64,000 bases of DNA, taken from NCBI RefSeq assembly GCF_005280195.1, contig NZ_SZPR01000011.1, forward strand, positions 124,001 to 188,000. The letters are read 5' to 3'. The position numbers and the translations under genes are program-made. The notes beneath the pieces are model-generated. The model ran no database searches. It saw nothing but the letters and a program-made list of their open reading frames with translations, and was not told where the DNA came from. This document shows positions 39,624-48,815 of the stretch, in pieces (within the stretch, counting starts at the first letter, position 1; the number at the start of each line of letters is the position of its first letter). The stretch is from Streptomyces galbus. Its GTDB lineage: Bacteria > Actinomycetota > Actinomycetes > Streptomycetales > Streptomycetaceae.

Positions 39624-40142
39624 CTACTCGCGGAAGCGGTCCCAGAGCTTCGGGTACCGCTCGGCGAGGACCTGCTCGTCCTCGAAGTCGATCGGGGTGC
39701 CCTCCGGTTCGGCGGCCGGGGCGGGCAGGCCGAGGTCGGGCGCCACGGTCCCGGTGAGCTGCTCATAGGCCTCGTCGGCCGCGTACCCCAGCTCCTCGCC
39801 GTCGCCGTCGATCTCCTCGTCGAAGTCGTCCAGCAGGTCGGCCAGCGAGTCCGGGTCGTGCAGGGCGCCCTCGAAGACCTCCCGGCCCTGCCCGATCAGC
39901 CAGCAGCGGAAGAAGTCGAACGCGTCGTCGCTCGCCCCGTCCAGCAGCACCCAGGCGGCGCCCCACAGGTCCCAGCGGTAGGCACGCTGGTAGCGGGACT
40001 CGAAGTGACGGGCGAAGTCCAGCACCGCGTCCGGGTCCAGGTCGAGCAGCCGGGACACGAGCAGGTCGGCCTGCTCCTCGGGATCGCCCTCGGCGGCCTC
40101 GCGGGCCGTGTCCACCAGCTCCCAGAACTCCGTCTCGTCCAT
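39624..40142 (-). CDS. DUF4240 protein
   Basis: 172 residues from ATG 40142 (MDETEFWELVDTAREAAEGD), with GGAG at the right distance; ATG 40157 five codons earlier is possible. The motif ESRYQRAYRWDLWGAAWVLLDG followed by FDFFRCWLIGQGREVFEGAL is the core of this actinobacterial family, all-helical with the conserved Trp and Arg. Proteins of this family are soluble; function unknown. The gene ends six bases from the right end of the third palindromic element. Confidence 0.85.
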   Translation of the reverse strand: MDETEFWELVDTAREAAEGDPEEQADLLVSRLLDLDPDAVLDFARHFESRYQRAYRWDLWGAAWVLLDGASDDAFDFFRCWLIGQGREVFEGALHDPDSLADLLDDFDEEIDGDGEELGYAADEAYEQLTGTVAPDLGLPAPAAEPEGTPIDFEDEQVLAERYPKLWDRFRE

Positions 40143-40221
40143 CACGTGCTCCAGCATCGTGCCTGGGCGGGGCAGACGCACGCGGAGTGCGGGGGATTCG
40201 GTGGGCGGAGCGTGAAGACTT

Positions 40222-41196
40222 TCAGCGGTCGTACAGGCGTGCGAGGCGCTGCGCGTCCTCCCGGAACCGTTCACGCAGCGCCGTCGGCTCCAGCACCTCC
40301 GCCTCCGGGCCCAGCGAGGCGAGCTGGGCGTGGGCGACCTCCTCCGACTCCACCGGCAGCGTCAGGGCGGTCCAGCCGTCCGCGTCCGGCGGCCCGGCCC
40401 CCTCCAGCACCTCGCGCGCGACGGCCGGGTCGACGGCGTACGGCAGGGCGCGTACGCCCGCCGGGGACAGCCGGACGACCACCTCGGCGCGCAGGATCGA
40501 GCGCCCGAACCGCTCGGCCTGCCCCGCCCAGAACGCCGGCAGGTCGAACTCCGGGTCCCGCTCGAACCGCTCCTGCCGGGCGGTCACGGCGACGAACCGG
40601 TCCAGGCGGTAGGTGCGGAAGGAACCGGCGCCCGCCACCCGCGCGCACAGGTACCAGACGCCCGCCTTCAGCACCAGACCGTACGGCTCCAGCTCCCGCT
40701 CGACCTCGTCGGCGCCCCGCCGGTAGCGGGCGTCCAGGAGCCGGTCGTCCCACACCGCCTGCGCGACGACGGGCAGCGGCGCGGGCGTCTGCGGGTCCCG
40801 GAACCAGGCGGGCGCGTCCAGGTGGAACCGCTGCGCCGCGCTGCGCGGCGCGTCCCGCAGGGAGGGCAGCAGGGCCGCGGACACCTTCAGCCGGGCCGCC
40901 GACGCCACGTCCTCCAGCCCCATCTCGCGCAGCGCCCCCGGCACCCCGCTCAGGAACAGCGCCTCGGCCTCGCCGCGCGCCAGCCCGGTGAGCCGCGTCC
41001 GGTACCCCCCGACCAGCCGGTACCCGCCGGACCGCCCCCGGTCGGCGTAGACGGGCACGCCCGCCTCCGACAGGGCCTGGGCGTCCCGGGTGACGGTCCG
41101 CTCCGAGACCTCCAGCTCCCGGGCCAGTTCGGCCGCGGTCATGGAGGGCCGTGACTGCAGGAGCAGCACCATCTTGATCAGCCGGGCAGCGCGCAT
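40222..41196 (-). CDS. WYL-domain transcriptional regulator
   Basis: 324 residues. Winged helix at the start (RLIKMVLLLQSRPSMTAAEL, then VSERTVTRDAQALSEAG), DeoR/YafY type, with a WYL domain at about 130-200 (YGLVLKAGVWYLCARVAGAG, a variant of the WYL strand) and WCX end domain. WYL domains sense small molecules or nucleic acids, and such proteins are often autoregulated. The target is not apparent. CATCAT ends seven bases before the ATG. Separated from aceE by a strong terminator. Confidence 0.88.
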   Translation of the reverse strand: MRAARLIKMVLLLQSRPSMTAAELARELEVSERTVTRDAQALSEAGVPVYADRGRSGGYRLVGGYRTRLTGLARGEAEALFLSGVPGALREMGLEDVASAARLKVSAALLPSLRDAPRSAAQRFHLDAPAWFRDPQTPAPLPVVAQAVWDDRLLDARYRRGADEVERELEPYGLVLKAGVWYLCARVAGAGSFRTYRLDRFVAVTARQERFERDPEFDLPAFWAGQAERFGRSILRAEVVVRLSPAGVRALPYAVDPAVAREVLEGAGPPDADGWTALTLPVESEEVAHAQLASLGPEAEVLEPTALRERFREDAQRLARLYDR

Positions 41197-41234
41197 GGGC
41201 CCATGATGCCGAGCCCCACCGACAGCGAAGGAAA

Positions 41235-41270
41235 GCGAAGGGGTACGGCGGTGACGCCGTACCCCTTCGC
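41235..41270. terminator. terminator of aceE (perfect hairpin)
   Basis: Perfect sixteen-base inverted repeat (41235-41250 against 41255-41270) with a GTGA loop, 21 bases beyond the aceE stop. Confidence 0.85.
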
Positions 41271-41290
41271 CTCTGTCCGGACCCGAGGTC

Positions 41291-43993
41291 CTACAGGCCG
41301 TACTTCTCCCGGGCTTCCTTCACCGCCGCGGCCTTGACCTCGCCGCGGCGCGCGAGCTGCGCCAGGGCCGCCACCACGATGGACTCGGCGTCGACGCCGA
41401 AGTGGCGGCGGGCCGCCTCGCGGGTGTCCGAGAGGCCGAAGCCGTCGGCGCCCAGCGAGGACCAGTCCTGGTCCACCCACTGCGCGATCTGGTCCGGGAC
41501 CTGGCGCATGTAGTCGGACACCGCCAGCACCGGGCCCTCGGCCCCGTGCAGGGCCTGCCGGACGTACGGCACCCGCTCCTCGCCGCGCAGCAGGGCGGCG
41601 TCCGCCTCCAGCGCGTCGCGCCGCAGCTCCGTCCAGGAGGTCGCGGACCACACGTCGGCCGCCACGCCCCACTCGTCGGCCAGGAGCTGCTGCGCCTTCA
41701 GCGCCCAGTGGATCGCCGTGCCGGAGCCCAGGAGCTGGATGCGCGGGGCGTTGGCCGGGACGGTGACGCCCGCGGACTCCGCCGTGTTGAAGCGGTACAG
41801 GCCCTTGACGATGCCCTCGTCGATGCCGGGGACGGCCGGCTTGGCCGGCTGCGGCAGCGGCTCGTTGTAGACCGTCAGGTAGTAGAAGACGTCCTGGTCC
41901 TCGCCCGGGGCGGCCTCGCCGTACATCCGGCGCAGACCCTCCTTGACGATGGCCGCGACCTCGTAGGCGAACGCCGGGTCGTAGGTCAGGGCCGCCGGGT
42001 TGGTCGCGGCGATCACCGGCGAGTGGCCGTCGGCGTGCTGCAGGCCCTCACCGGTCAGCGTGGTGCGGCCGGCCGTGGCACCGACCAGGAAGCCGCGGCC
42101 GAGCTGGTCGCCGAGCTGCCACATCTGGTCGGCCGTGCGCTGCCAGCCGAACATCGAGTAGAAGATGTAGAACGGGATCATCGGCTCGCCGTGCGTCGCG
42201 TACGACGTCGACGCGGCGATGAAGTCGGCCATCGAACCGGCCTCGGTGATCCCCTCGTTGAGGATCTGGCCGTTCTTGGCCTCCTTGTAGTACATGAGCT
42301 GGTCGCGGTCGACCGGCTCGTACGTCTGGCCCTTGGGCGAGTAGATGCCGAGCGACGGGAACAGCGACTCCATGCCGAAGGTGCGCGCCTCGTCGGGGAC
42401 GATCGGCACCCAGCGCCTGCCGGTCTCCTTGTTGCGGACCAGGTCCTTCACCAGGCGCACGAACGCCATGGTGGTGGCCACGTTCTGGGAGCCGGAGCCC
42501 TTGTCGAAGGAGGCGAACGCCTTCTCCGCGGGGGCGGGCAGCGCCGGGACCGGGTGCACGCGGCGGGCCGGGGCGGGGCCGCCGAGGGCCGCGCGGCGCT
42601 CCTGGAGGTAGCGGACCTCGGGGGAGTCGGCGCCGGGGTGGCCGTAGGGGACCACGCCGTCGACGAAGTCGCTGTCCTTGATCGGCAGGTCCAGGCGGTC
42701 GCGCATCGCCTTGAACTCCTCCACCGACAGCTTCTTCATCTGGTGGTTGGCGTTCTTCGACGCGAAGCCCTCACCGAGGGTGTGGCCCTTGACCGTCTGG
42801 GCTAGGACCACGGTCGGCGCGCCCCGGTGGGCGAGCGCGGCCCGGTAGGCGGCGTAGACCTTGCCGGACTCGTGGCCGCCGCGGGAGAGGTGGAAGCACT
42901 CGAGGATCTTGTCGTCGCTCAGCAGCTTCGCCATCTCGGCGAGCGCCGGGTCCTTGCCGAAGAAGTCCTCGCGGATGTAGGCCGCGTCGCGCGTCTGGTA
43001 CGTCTGCACCTGCGCGTCGGGCACCTCGCGCAGCCGGCGTACCAGGGCGCCGGTGGTGTCCAGGGCGAACAGCTCGTCCCAGGCGGTGCCCCAGAGCGTC
43101 TTGACGACGTTCCAGCCGGCGCCGCGGAACTGGGCCTCCAGCTCCTGCACGATCTTGAAGTTGGCGCGGACCGGACCGTCGAGGCGCTGCAGGTTGCAGT
43201 TGATGACGAAGGTCAGGTTGTCCAGGCCCTCGCGGGCCGCCAGGGCGAGCGCGGCGGTCGACTCCGGCTCGTCCATCTCGCCGTCCCCGAGGAACGCCCA
43301 GACGTGGGACGAGGAGACGTCCTTGATGCCGCGGGCCGTCAGGTACCGGTTGAAGCGGGCCTGGTAGATCGCCGACAGCGGGCCGAGGCCCATCGACACC
43401 GTCGGGAACTCCCACAGCCAGGGCAGCCGGCGCGGGTGCGGGTAGGACGGCAGGCCGTTGCCGCCGGACTCCTGGCGGAAGTTGTCCAGGTGCTGCTCGG
43501 TGAGGCGGCCGTCGAGGAAGGCGCGGGCGTAGATGCCGGGGGAGGCGTGGCCCTGGATGTAGAGCTGGTCGCCGGAGCCGTCCCCCTCCTTGCCGCGGAA
43601 GAAGTGGTTGAAGCCGGTCTCGTACAGCCAGGCCGCCGAGGCGAAGGTGGCGATGTGGCCGCCGACGCCGTGCTTGGCGCCCCGGGTCACCATCGCGGCC
43701 GCGTTCCAGCGGTTCCACGCGGTGATGCGGGCCTCCAGGGCCTCGTCACCGGGAACGGCCGGCTCGGCGGCGGTGGGGATGGTGTTGACGTAGTCCGTCT
43801 CGAGGAGCTTGGGCAGCGCGACGCCGGTGCCCTCCGCGCGCTCCAGCGTGCGGCGCATCAGGTACGCGGCACGGTGCGGGCCGGCCGCCTTGGCGACCGC
43901 GTCCAGCGAGGCCTGCCACTCGGCGGTCTCCTCGGGGTCGCGGTCCGGGAGCTGGTCGAGCTCGCTCGGCTGGATGGCGTTGGGGTCGGTCAT
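41291..43993 (-). CDS. aceE: pyruvate dehydrogenase E1 component, homodimeric
   Basis: Decarboxylates pyruvate and passes the acetyl group to the lipoyl domain of the E2. 900 residues from ATG 43993, behind AAGGCGG. Signatures: [20 protein letters not shown], the thiamine diphosphate motif beginning [10 protein letters not shown] and ending [12 protein letters not shown], and [18 protein letters not shown] segment [18 protein letters not shown] in the C-terminal half. It is the homodimeric AceE type typical of actinobacteria. A 17-base palindrome overlaps its promoter, and a GntR regulator is adjacent. E2 and E3 genes follow 1.2-3 kb upstream in reading order. Confidence 0.96.
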   Translation of the reverse strand: MTDPNAIQPSELDQLPDRDPEETAEWQASLDAVAKAAGPHRAAYLMRRTLERAEGTGVALPKLLETDYVNTIPTAAEPAVPGDEALEARITAWNRWNAAAMVTRGAKHGVGGHIATFASAAWLYETGFNHFFRGKEGDGSGDQLYIQGHASPGIYARAFLDGRLTEQHLDNFRQESGGNGLPSYPHPRRLPWLWEFPTVSMGLGPLSAIYQARFNRYLTARGIKDVSSSHVWAFLGDGEMDEPESTAALALAAREGLDNLTFVINCNLQRLDGPVRANFKIVQELEAQFRGAGWNVVKTLWGTAWDELFALDTTGALVRRLREVPDAQVQTYQTRDAAYIREDFFGKDPALAEMAKLLSDDKILECFHLSRGGHESGKVYAAYRAALAHRGAPTVVLAQTVKGHTLGEGFASKNANHQMKKLSVEEFKAMRDRLDLPIKDSDFVDGVVPYGHPGADSPEVRYLQERRAALGGPAPARRVHPVPALPAPAEKAFASFDKGSGSQNVATTMAFVRLVKDLVRNKETGRRWVPIVPDEARTFGMESLFPSLGIYSPKGQTYEPVDRDQLMYYKEAKNGQILNEGITEAGSMADFIAASTSYATHGEPMIPFYIFYSMFGWQRTADQMWQLGDQLGRGFLVGATAGRTTLTGEGLQHADGHSPVIAATNPAALTYDPAFAYEVAAIVKEGLRRMYGEAAPGEDQDVFYYLTVYNEPLPQPAKPAVPGIDEGIVKGLYRFNTAESAGVTVPANAPRIQLLGSGTAIHWALKAQQLLADEWGVAADVWSATSWTELRRDALEADAALLRGEERVPYVRQALHGAEGPVLAVSDYMRQVPDQIAQWVDQDWSSLGADGFGLSDTREAARRHFGVDAESIVVAALAQLARRGEVKAAAVKEAREKYGL

Positions 43994-44099
43994 GTCGCCG
44001 CCTTCCTCAGTCGAAGGGGGTTCCCTCATCGTCAAGGGTTCGGGGGTGCCCTAGGTCTTTGGCAGGACAGGGCTGGAGCTTCGGTGGAAGCCCGTCGCG

Positions 44100-44128
44100 A
44101 CTGTAACTCCCTGATCGATGATCGATCA
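44100..44128 (-). promoter_or_regulatory. aceE promoter with 17-base operator palindrome
   Basis: TGATCGATGATCGATCA (44112-44128) is a perfect palindrome around a single centre base. On the minus strand it lies six bases upstream of TACAGT (44105-44100), a good -10, so it covers the -17 to -34 region and would block polymerase when occupied. The leader to the aceE start is about 95 bases. The adjacent FadR-type GntR protein is the obvious candidate binder; this is untested. Confidence 0.55.
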
Positions 44129-44299
44129 AAGGGGTGAGGGGCAAAACCTCTTGATCACGGGAAAGTCGGCACGGGGTGCCTCCGGCGGTGGCACCGGGTG
44201 ACTGGGGGAGGTGGGTGTTTGTGCAGGTGAGCGCGGGTGGGCTCGAGTGGTGCGGTGCGGTGGCGGGTGCGGGTTCGGGGTGGCTGGTCGCGCAGTTCC

Positions 44300-44318
44300 C
44301 CGCGCCCCTTCGGCGCGG
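44300..44318 (-). terminator. hairpin in common intergenic repeat, after gntR
   Basis: CCGCGCC (44300-44306) pairs with GGCGCGG (44312-44318) across CCTTC, 18 bases past the stop of the GntR gene. The surrounding GCGCAGTTCCCCGCGCCCC is a recurrent intergenic motif in Streptomyces; a related stretch is at about 21615-21635. Confidence 0.5.
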
Positions 44319-44335
44319 TTCCCGCGCCTCCCCCG

Positions 44336-44959
44336 TCAGGGGCGGGGGGCGCAGCCCAGGACGTGGGACTTGACCAGGTCCGCGATGCGGGGGTCGCGGC
44401 GCTGGAACGCCTGGACCAGTTCCTCGTGCTCCTCCGCGTACGACTGCTGGACCGTGCCCAGCCAGCGGATCGACAGGGCCGTGAAGACCTCGATGCCGAG
44501 GCCCTCCCAGGTGTGCAGCAGCACCGAGTTGTGCGCGGCGCGCACCAGTTCGCGGTGGAAGCCGACCGTGTGCCGGACCTGGGCCGTGCCGTCGGCGTTG
44601 CGGTCGGCCTCGTACAGGGCCGACACGTGCGGCTCCAGCGCCGAGCAGTCGGCCGCCAGCCGCTCCGCCGCCAGCTCCGCCGCGATCGCCTCCAGGCCCG
44701 CCCGGACCGGGTAGCTCTCCTCCAGGTCGGCCGCGGTGAGGTTGCGGACCCGCACGCCCTTGTTGGGGGCCGACTCGATCAGCCGCAGCGACTCCAGCTC
44801 GCGCAGGGCCTCGCGGACCGGGGTCTGGCTGACCTCCAGCTCGGTGGCGATCCGGCGCTCCACGATGCGCTCGCCCGGCTGCCAGCGCCCGCTGACGATC
44901 CCCTCCACGATGTGCTCGCGGATCTGCTCGCGCAGCGAGTGGACGACGGGCGCGGTCAT
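44336..44959 (-). CDS. GntR-family regulator, FadR subfamily
   Basis: 207 residues from ATG 44959 (behind GAAGGAG). HTH: REQIREHIVEGIVSGRWQPG, then ELEVSQTPVREALRELESLRL. C-terminal FCD domain with the metal-type histidines in RHTVGFHRELVRAAHN. Position directly upstream of aceE on the same strand suggests control of pyruvate dehydrogenase, like PdhR, although a transcript may also read through. Its own promoter region contains TTGTCTAAAC, a possible autoregulatory half-site. Confidence 0.88.
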   Translation of the reverse strand: MTAPVVHSLREQIREHIVEGIVSGRWQPGERIVERRIATELEVSQTPVREALRELESLRLIESAPNKGVRVRNLTAADLEESYPVRAGLEAIAAELAAERLAADCSALEPHVSALYEADRNADGTAQVRHTVGFHRELVRAAHNSVLLHTWEGLGIEVFTALSIRWLGTVQQSYAEEHEELVQAFQRRDPRIADLVKSHVLGCAPRP

Positions 44960-45096
44960 GAGGGCTCCTTCGGGAAGGCTGACGTTTAGACAATACGGCC
45001 GGTTCGCTCCGCCGGTGGGACGCCTGGGCGTGCTGGGGTGCAGGTGAGACGAGGCTTACACACCGGGTGTGACGGCGGTGTGACGGCGAACGCGAA

Positions 45097-45127
45097 CACC
45101 CCGCCCGGAGGAGCTCCGGACGGGGTG
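45097..45127 (-). terminator. terminator of the lpd-E2 operon
   Basis: Fourteen-base arms (45097-45110 against 45114-45127) with one mismatch and a GAG loop, 17 bases after the E2 stop. Confidence 0.75.
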
Positions 45128-45143
45128 CCGTGGGCGTCGGGGG

Positions 45144-47003
45144 TTACAGACCGAGCTCGACCTCGAACTCGCCCGCCTCCAGGATCGCCTTGACCGCGGT
45201 CAGGTAACGGGCCGCGTCGGCGCCGTCCACCAGACGGTGGTCGTAGGACAGCGTCAGGTACGTCATGTCGCGGACGCCGATGACCGTGCCCTCCTCGGTC
45301 TCGATGACGGCCGGACGCTTGACCGTGGCACCGATGCCGAGGATCGCGACCTGGCCCGGCGGCACGATGATCGTGTCGAACAGCGCGCCGCGCGAGCCGG
45401 TGTTGGAGATGGTGAAGGTCGCGCCGGACAGCTCGTCCGGGGTGATCTTGTTGCCGCGGACCTTGCCCGCCAGCTCCGCCGTGGCCTTGGCGATACCGGC
45501 GATGTTCAGGTCGCCGGCGTGCTTGATGACCGGGGTCATCAGGCCCTTCTCGGAGTCCACCGCGATACCGATGTTCTCGGAGTCGAAGTAGGTGATCGTG
45601 CCCTCGGCCTCGTTGATCTTGGCGTTGATGACCGGGTGGGCCTTCAGCGCCTGGGCCGCCGCCTTCACGAAGAACGGCATCGGGGAGAGCTTGACGCCCT
45701 CGCGCGCGGCGAACGAGTCCTTGGCCAGCGCGCGCAGGCGCATCAGCCGGGTCACGTCGACCTCGACCACCGAGGACAGCTGGGCCTGCTCGTGCAGGGC
45801 CTTGACCATGTTGTCGCCGATGACCTTGCGGATGCGGGGCATCTTGACGGTCTGGCCGCGCAGCGGGGAGACCTCGAGCGTCGGGGCCTTCTTCGCGGCG
45901 GGGGCGGGCGCGGCGGCCTGGGCCGGGGCGGCGGCGGTGGCCTTCGCGGCCTCGGCGGCGGCGACCACGTCCTGCTTGCGGATCCGGCCGCCGACGCCGG
46001 TGCCCTTCACGGAGCCCAGGTCGACGCCGTGCTCGGCGGCGAGCTTGCGCACCAGCGGGGTGACGTAGGCGCCCTCGTCGCTCGCCTGGCCGGCGGGCGC
46101 CGCGGGGGCGGCCGGGGCCGGGGTGACCGGGGCGGGCGCGGCCGGCGCGGGAGCCGGGGCCGCGGGCTGCGCCGGAGCCGCCGGCTGGGCCGGGGCCGGA
46201 GCGGCGGCGGCCGGAGCGGGCTGCGCCGGAGCCGGAGCCGGAGCCGGGGCGGCGGGCTGGGCCGGGGCCTCGGGGGCGGCGGGCTGCGCCGGCGCCGGGG
46301 CAGCGGCGGCGGGCTCCGCGGCCGGGGCGGCCGGGGCGGGGGCGGCGGCCGGGGCGGCACCCGGGGCGCCGATCACGGCCAGCTTGGCACCGACCTCGGC
46401 GGTCTCGTCCTCGCCGACCACGATCTCCAGCAGCACACCGGAGGTGGGCGCCGGGATCTCGGTGTCGACCTTGTCGGTGGAGACCTCGAGCAGCGGCTCG
46501 TCGGCCTCGACGGAGTCGCCGACCGACTTCAGCCAGCGGGTGACGGTGCCCTCGGTGACGGACTCGCCGAGCGCGGGCAGGACCACGTCCGTGCCCTCGG
46601 CGGCACCGCCGCCGGACGCGGCCTCGGCGGTGGGCGCCGGAGCCGGGGCGGACTGCTCGGTGGAGGGCTGCGCGGCCGGGGCCGGCTCGGGGGCCGGCGG
46701 GGCGACCTCCTGGGCGGCCGGGGCCTGCTCGGCGGCGGGGGCCGGCTCGGCGGCCGGGGCGCCGGTGCCGTCGTCGATCACGGCCAGCTCGGCGCCGACC
46801 TCGACGGTCTCGTCCTCGGCGACCTTGATGGAGGCCAGCACGCCCGCGGCGGGGGAGGGGATCTCGGTGTCGACCTTGTCGGTGGAGACCTCGAGCAGCG
46901 GCTCGTCGGCCTCGACGCGCTCACCCTCGGCCTTCAGCCAGCGGGTGACAGTGCCCTCGGTGACGCTCTCGCCGAGCGCCGGAAGGGTTACGGAAACCGC
47001 CAT
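45144..47003 (-). CDS. sucB: dihydrolipoamide acyltransferase E2 (DlaT/SucB type, two lipoyl domains)
   Basis: 619 residues. Two lipoyl domains carry STDKVD lysines at Lys43 and Lys178, joined by Ala/Pro-rich linkers; the second linker (about 215-315) is unusually long. The peripheral subunit-binding domain is [20 protein letters not shown], and the CoA acyltransferase ends with [16 protein letters not shown] (catalytic His/Asp). Usually annotated SucB (succinyl), but the order with aceE, lpd and the lipAB/epimerase/glnA block matches M. tuberculosis DlaT, the E2 of pyruvate dehydrogenase, so the acetyl role is more likely. It lies 67 bases behind lpd. Confidence 0.93.
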   Translation of the reverse strand: MAVSVTLPALGESVTEGTVTRWLKAEGERVEADEPLLEVSTDKVDTEIPSPAAGVLASIKVAEDETVEVGAELAVIDDGTGAPAAEPAPAAEQAPAAQEVAPPAPEPAPAAQPSTEQSAPAPAPTAEAASGGGAAEGTDVVLPALGESVTEGTVTRWLKSVGDSVEADEPLLEVSTDKVDTEIPAPTSGVLLEIVVGEDETAEVGAKLAVIGAPGAAPAAAPAPAAPAAEPAAAAPAPAQPAAPEAPAQPAAPAPAPAPAQPAPAAAAPAPAQPAAPAQPAAPAPAPAAPAPVTPAPAAPAAPAGQASDEGAYVTPLVRKLAAEHGVDLGSVKGTGVGGRIRKQDVVAAAEAAKATAAAPAQAAAPAPAAKKAPTLEVSPLRGQTVKMPRIRKVIGDNMVKALHEQAQLSSVVEVDVTRLMRLRALAKDSFAAREGVKLSPMPFFVKAAAQALKAHPVINAKINEAEGTITYFDSENIGIAVDSEKGLMTPVIKHAGDLNIAGIAKATAELAGKVRGNKITPDELSGATFTISNTGSRGALFDTIIVPPGQVAILGIGATVKRPAVIETEEGTVIGVRDMTYLTLSYDHRLVDGADAARYLTAVKAILEAGEFEVELGL

Positions 47004-47070
47004 GGTTTCGGTTGCTCCTAACGAATTGCGGAAGTCTGTGTCGTCGCTTGTGACGTGGCGCGACCGAGGG

Positions 47071-48459
47071 TCAGTCGTGCGCGTGGAGCGGCTTGCCGGC
47101 CAGGGCCAGGTGGGCCTCGCCGAGCGCCTCGTTCTGCGTCGGGTGGGCGTGGATGAGCTGGGCGACCTCGGCCGGCAGCGCCTCCCAGTTGTAGATCAGC
47201 TGGGCCTCGCCGACCTGCTCGCCCATGCGGTCGCCGACCATGTGGACGCCGACCACGGCACCGTCCTTGACCTGGACGAGCTTGATCTCGCCCGCGGTCT
47301 TGAGGATCTTGCTCCTGCCGTTGCCCGCCAGGTTGTACTTCAGAGCGACGACCTTGTCCGCGCCGTAGATCTCCTTGGCCTTGGCCTCGGTGATGCCGAC
47401 GGAGGCGACCTCCGGGTGGCAGTACGTCACCCGCGGGACACCGTCGTAGTCGATCGGGACGGTCTTCAGACCGGCCAGACGCTCCGCCACCAGGATGCCC
47501 TCGGCGAAGCCGACGTGCGCGAGCTGGAGCGTGGGGACCAGGTCACCGACGGCGGAGACGGTCGGGACGTTGGTGCGCATGTACTCGTCGACGAGGACGT
47601 AGCCGCGGTCCATGGCGACCCCGGCCTCCTCGTAGCCGAGGCCCTGCGAGACCGGGCCGCGGCCGATGGCGACGAGCAGGACCTCGGCCTCGAACTCCTT
47701 GCCGTCGGCGAGGGTGACCTTGACGCCGTCCTGCGTGTACTCGGCCTTCTGGAAGAAGGTGCCGAGGTTGAACTTGATGCCGCGCTTGCGGAACGCGCGC
47801 TCGAGAAGCTTGGAGGAGTTCTCGTCCTCGACGGGGACGAGGTGCTTCAGGCCCTCGACGATCGTGACGTCGGTGCCGAAGGACTTCCACGCGGAGGCGA
47901 ACTCGACGCCGATGACACCGCCGCCCAGGATGATCGCGGACTTGGGCACGCGGTCCAGGACGAGGGCGTGGTCGGAGGAGATGATGCGGTTGCCGTCGAT
48001 CTCCAGGCCGGGCAGCGACTTCGGCACGGAGCCGGTCGCCAGCAGGACGTGGCGGCCCTGGACGCGCTGACCGTTGACGTCGACGGAGGTGGGGGAGGAC
48101 AGCCGGCCCTCGCCCTCGATGTACGTCACCTTGCGGGAGGCGACCAGACCCTGCAGACCCTTGTAGAGGCCCGAGATCACGTCGTCCTTGTACTTGTGCA
48201 CACCGGCGATGTCGATGCCCTCGAAGGAGGCCTTGACACCGAACTGCTCGCTCTCGCGGGCCTGGTCGGCGATCTCGCCCGCGTGCAGCAGGGCCTTGGT
48301 GGGGATGCAACCCCGGTGCAGGCAGGTGCCGCCGACCTTGTCCTTCTCGATCAGGGCGACGTCCAGGCCCAGCTGCGCCCCGCGCAGGGCCGCGGCGTAA
48401 CCACCGCTACCACCGCCGAGGATCACTAGGTCGAAAACGGTGCTGGCGTCGTTCGCCAC
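47071..48459 (-). CDS. lpdA: dihydrolipoyl dehydrogenase (E3)
   Basis: 462 residues from GTG 48459 behind GGAGGA. FAD motif [19 protein letters not shown], redox disulfide [20 protein letters not shown] motif [15 protein letters not shown] and the C-terminal interface His-Glu in [14 protein letters not shown]. It reoxidises the dihydrolipoyl arms of the E2 encoded next. It can serve both pyruvate and 2-oxoglutarate complexes. Upstream is a 356-base region without genes. Confidence 0.97.
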   Translation of the reverse strand: MANDASTVFDLVILGGGSGGYAAALRGAQLGLDVALIEKDKVGGTCLHRGCIPTKALLHAGEIADQARESEQFGVKASFEGIDIAGVHKYKDDVISGLYKGLQGLVASRKVTYIEGEGRLSSPTSVDVNGQRVQGRHVLLATGSVPKSLPGLEIDGNRIISSDHALVLDRVPKSAIILGGGVIGVEFASAWKSFGTDVTIVEGLKHLVPVEDENSSKLLERAFRKRGIKFNLGTFFQKAEYTQDGVKVTLADGKEFEAEVLLVAIGRGPVSQGLGYEEAGVAMDRGYVLVDEYMRTNVPTVSAVGDLVPTLQLAHVGFAEGILVAERLAGLKTVPIDYDGVPRVTYCHPEVASVGITEAKAKEIYGADKVVALKYNLAGNGRSKILKTAGEIKLVQVKDGAVVGVHMVGDRMGEQVGEAQLIYNWEALPAEVAQLIHAHPTQNEALGEAHLALAGKPLHAHD

Positions 48460-48696
48460 GTCACGTCCTCCATGCATGTGCGCCACGCCGGTCGTCGCTG
48501 ACCGGTCGGCGGCTGGTGTCCGGCCGCTCTATGTTTCGGCCCTGTGGGTGGGGCCCTGTCCTGCCGAGCCCCATCTTCGCACTTGTCGCACCCCGACGAG
48601 ACGCGGGGCCGGGGTGTGAGACGCAGCACGTCCACCGGAAATCAAGGACGCCCGGACGGGGGGCACCGGCCGAAAAGGGACGGTGCGCTCCGATCG

Positions 48697-48728
48697 GACC
48701 GAGCAGCGACCGAGCGGCGACCGAGCGG
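48697..48728. repeat. eleven-base tandem repeat
   Basis: GACCGAGCAGC, GACCGAGCGGC, GACCGAGCGG: 2.9 units, immediately before a perfect hairpin. Copy number probably varies between strains. Confidence 0.7.
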
Positions 48729-48731
48729 AAA

Positions 48732-48771
48732 GGGGGCGTCGGGGACTGCGCGAACAGTCCCCGACGCCCCC
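48732..48771. terminator. terminator of pepA
   Basis: Perfect seventeen-base arms (48732-48748 against 48755-48771) with a CGCGAA loop, 44 bases beyond the pepA stop; no convergent gene needs it on the other strand. Confidence 0.8.
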
Positions 48772-48815
48772 CACGGTCGCCCCGCCGCCGACCGGGCCGC
48801 GCCCTCAGGCGGACG

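Larger units (their letters stand above)
43994..44335. other. aceE upstream region and gntR 3' flank
   Basis: 342 bases without a gene. From left: aceE leader (43994-44099), promoter and palindrome (44100-44128), an unremarkable G-rich stretch (44160-44280), and at 44283-44318 the sequence GGTCGCGCAGTTCCCC, a motif common between Streptomyces genes, ending in a hairpin. Confidence 0.55.
48460..48815. other. intergenic stretch between lpdA and pepA
   Basis: 356 bases with no gene. The left end holds the lpd promoter and leader. At 48697-48728 there are nearly three tandem copies of the eleven-base unit GACCGAGCRGC, then the pepA terminator at 48732-48771. Confidence 0.6.
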
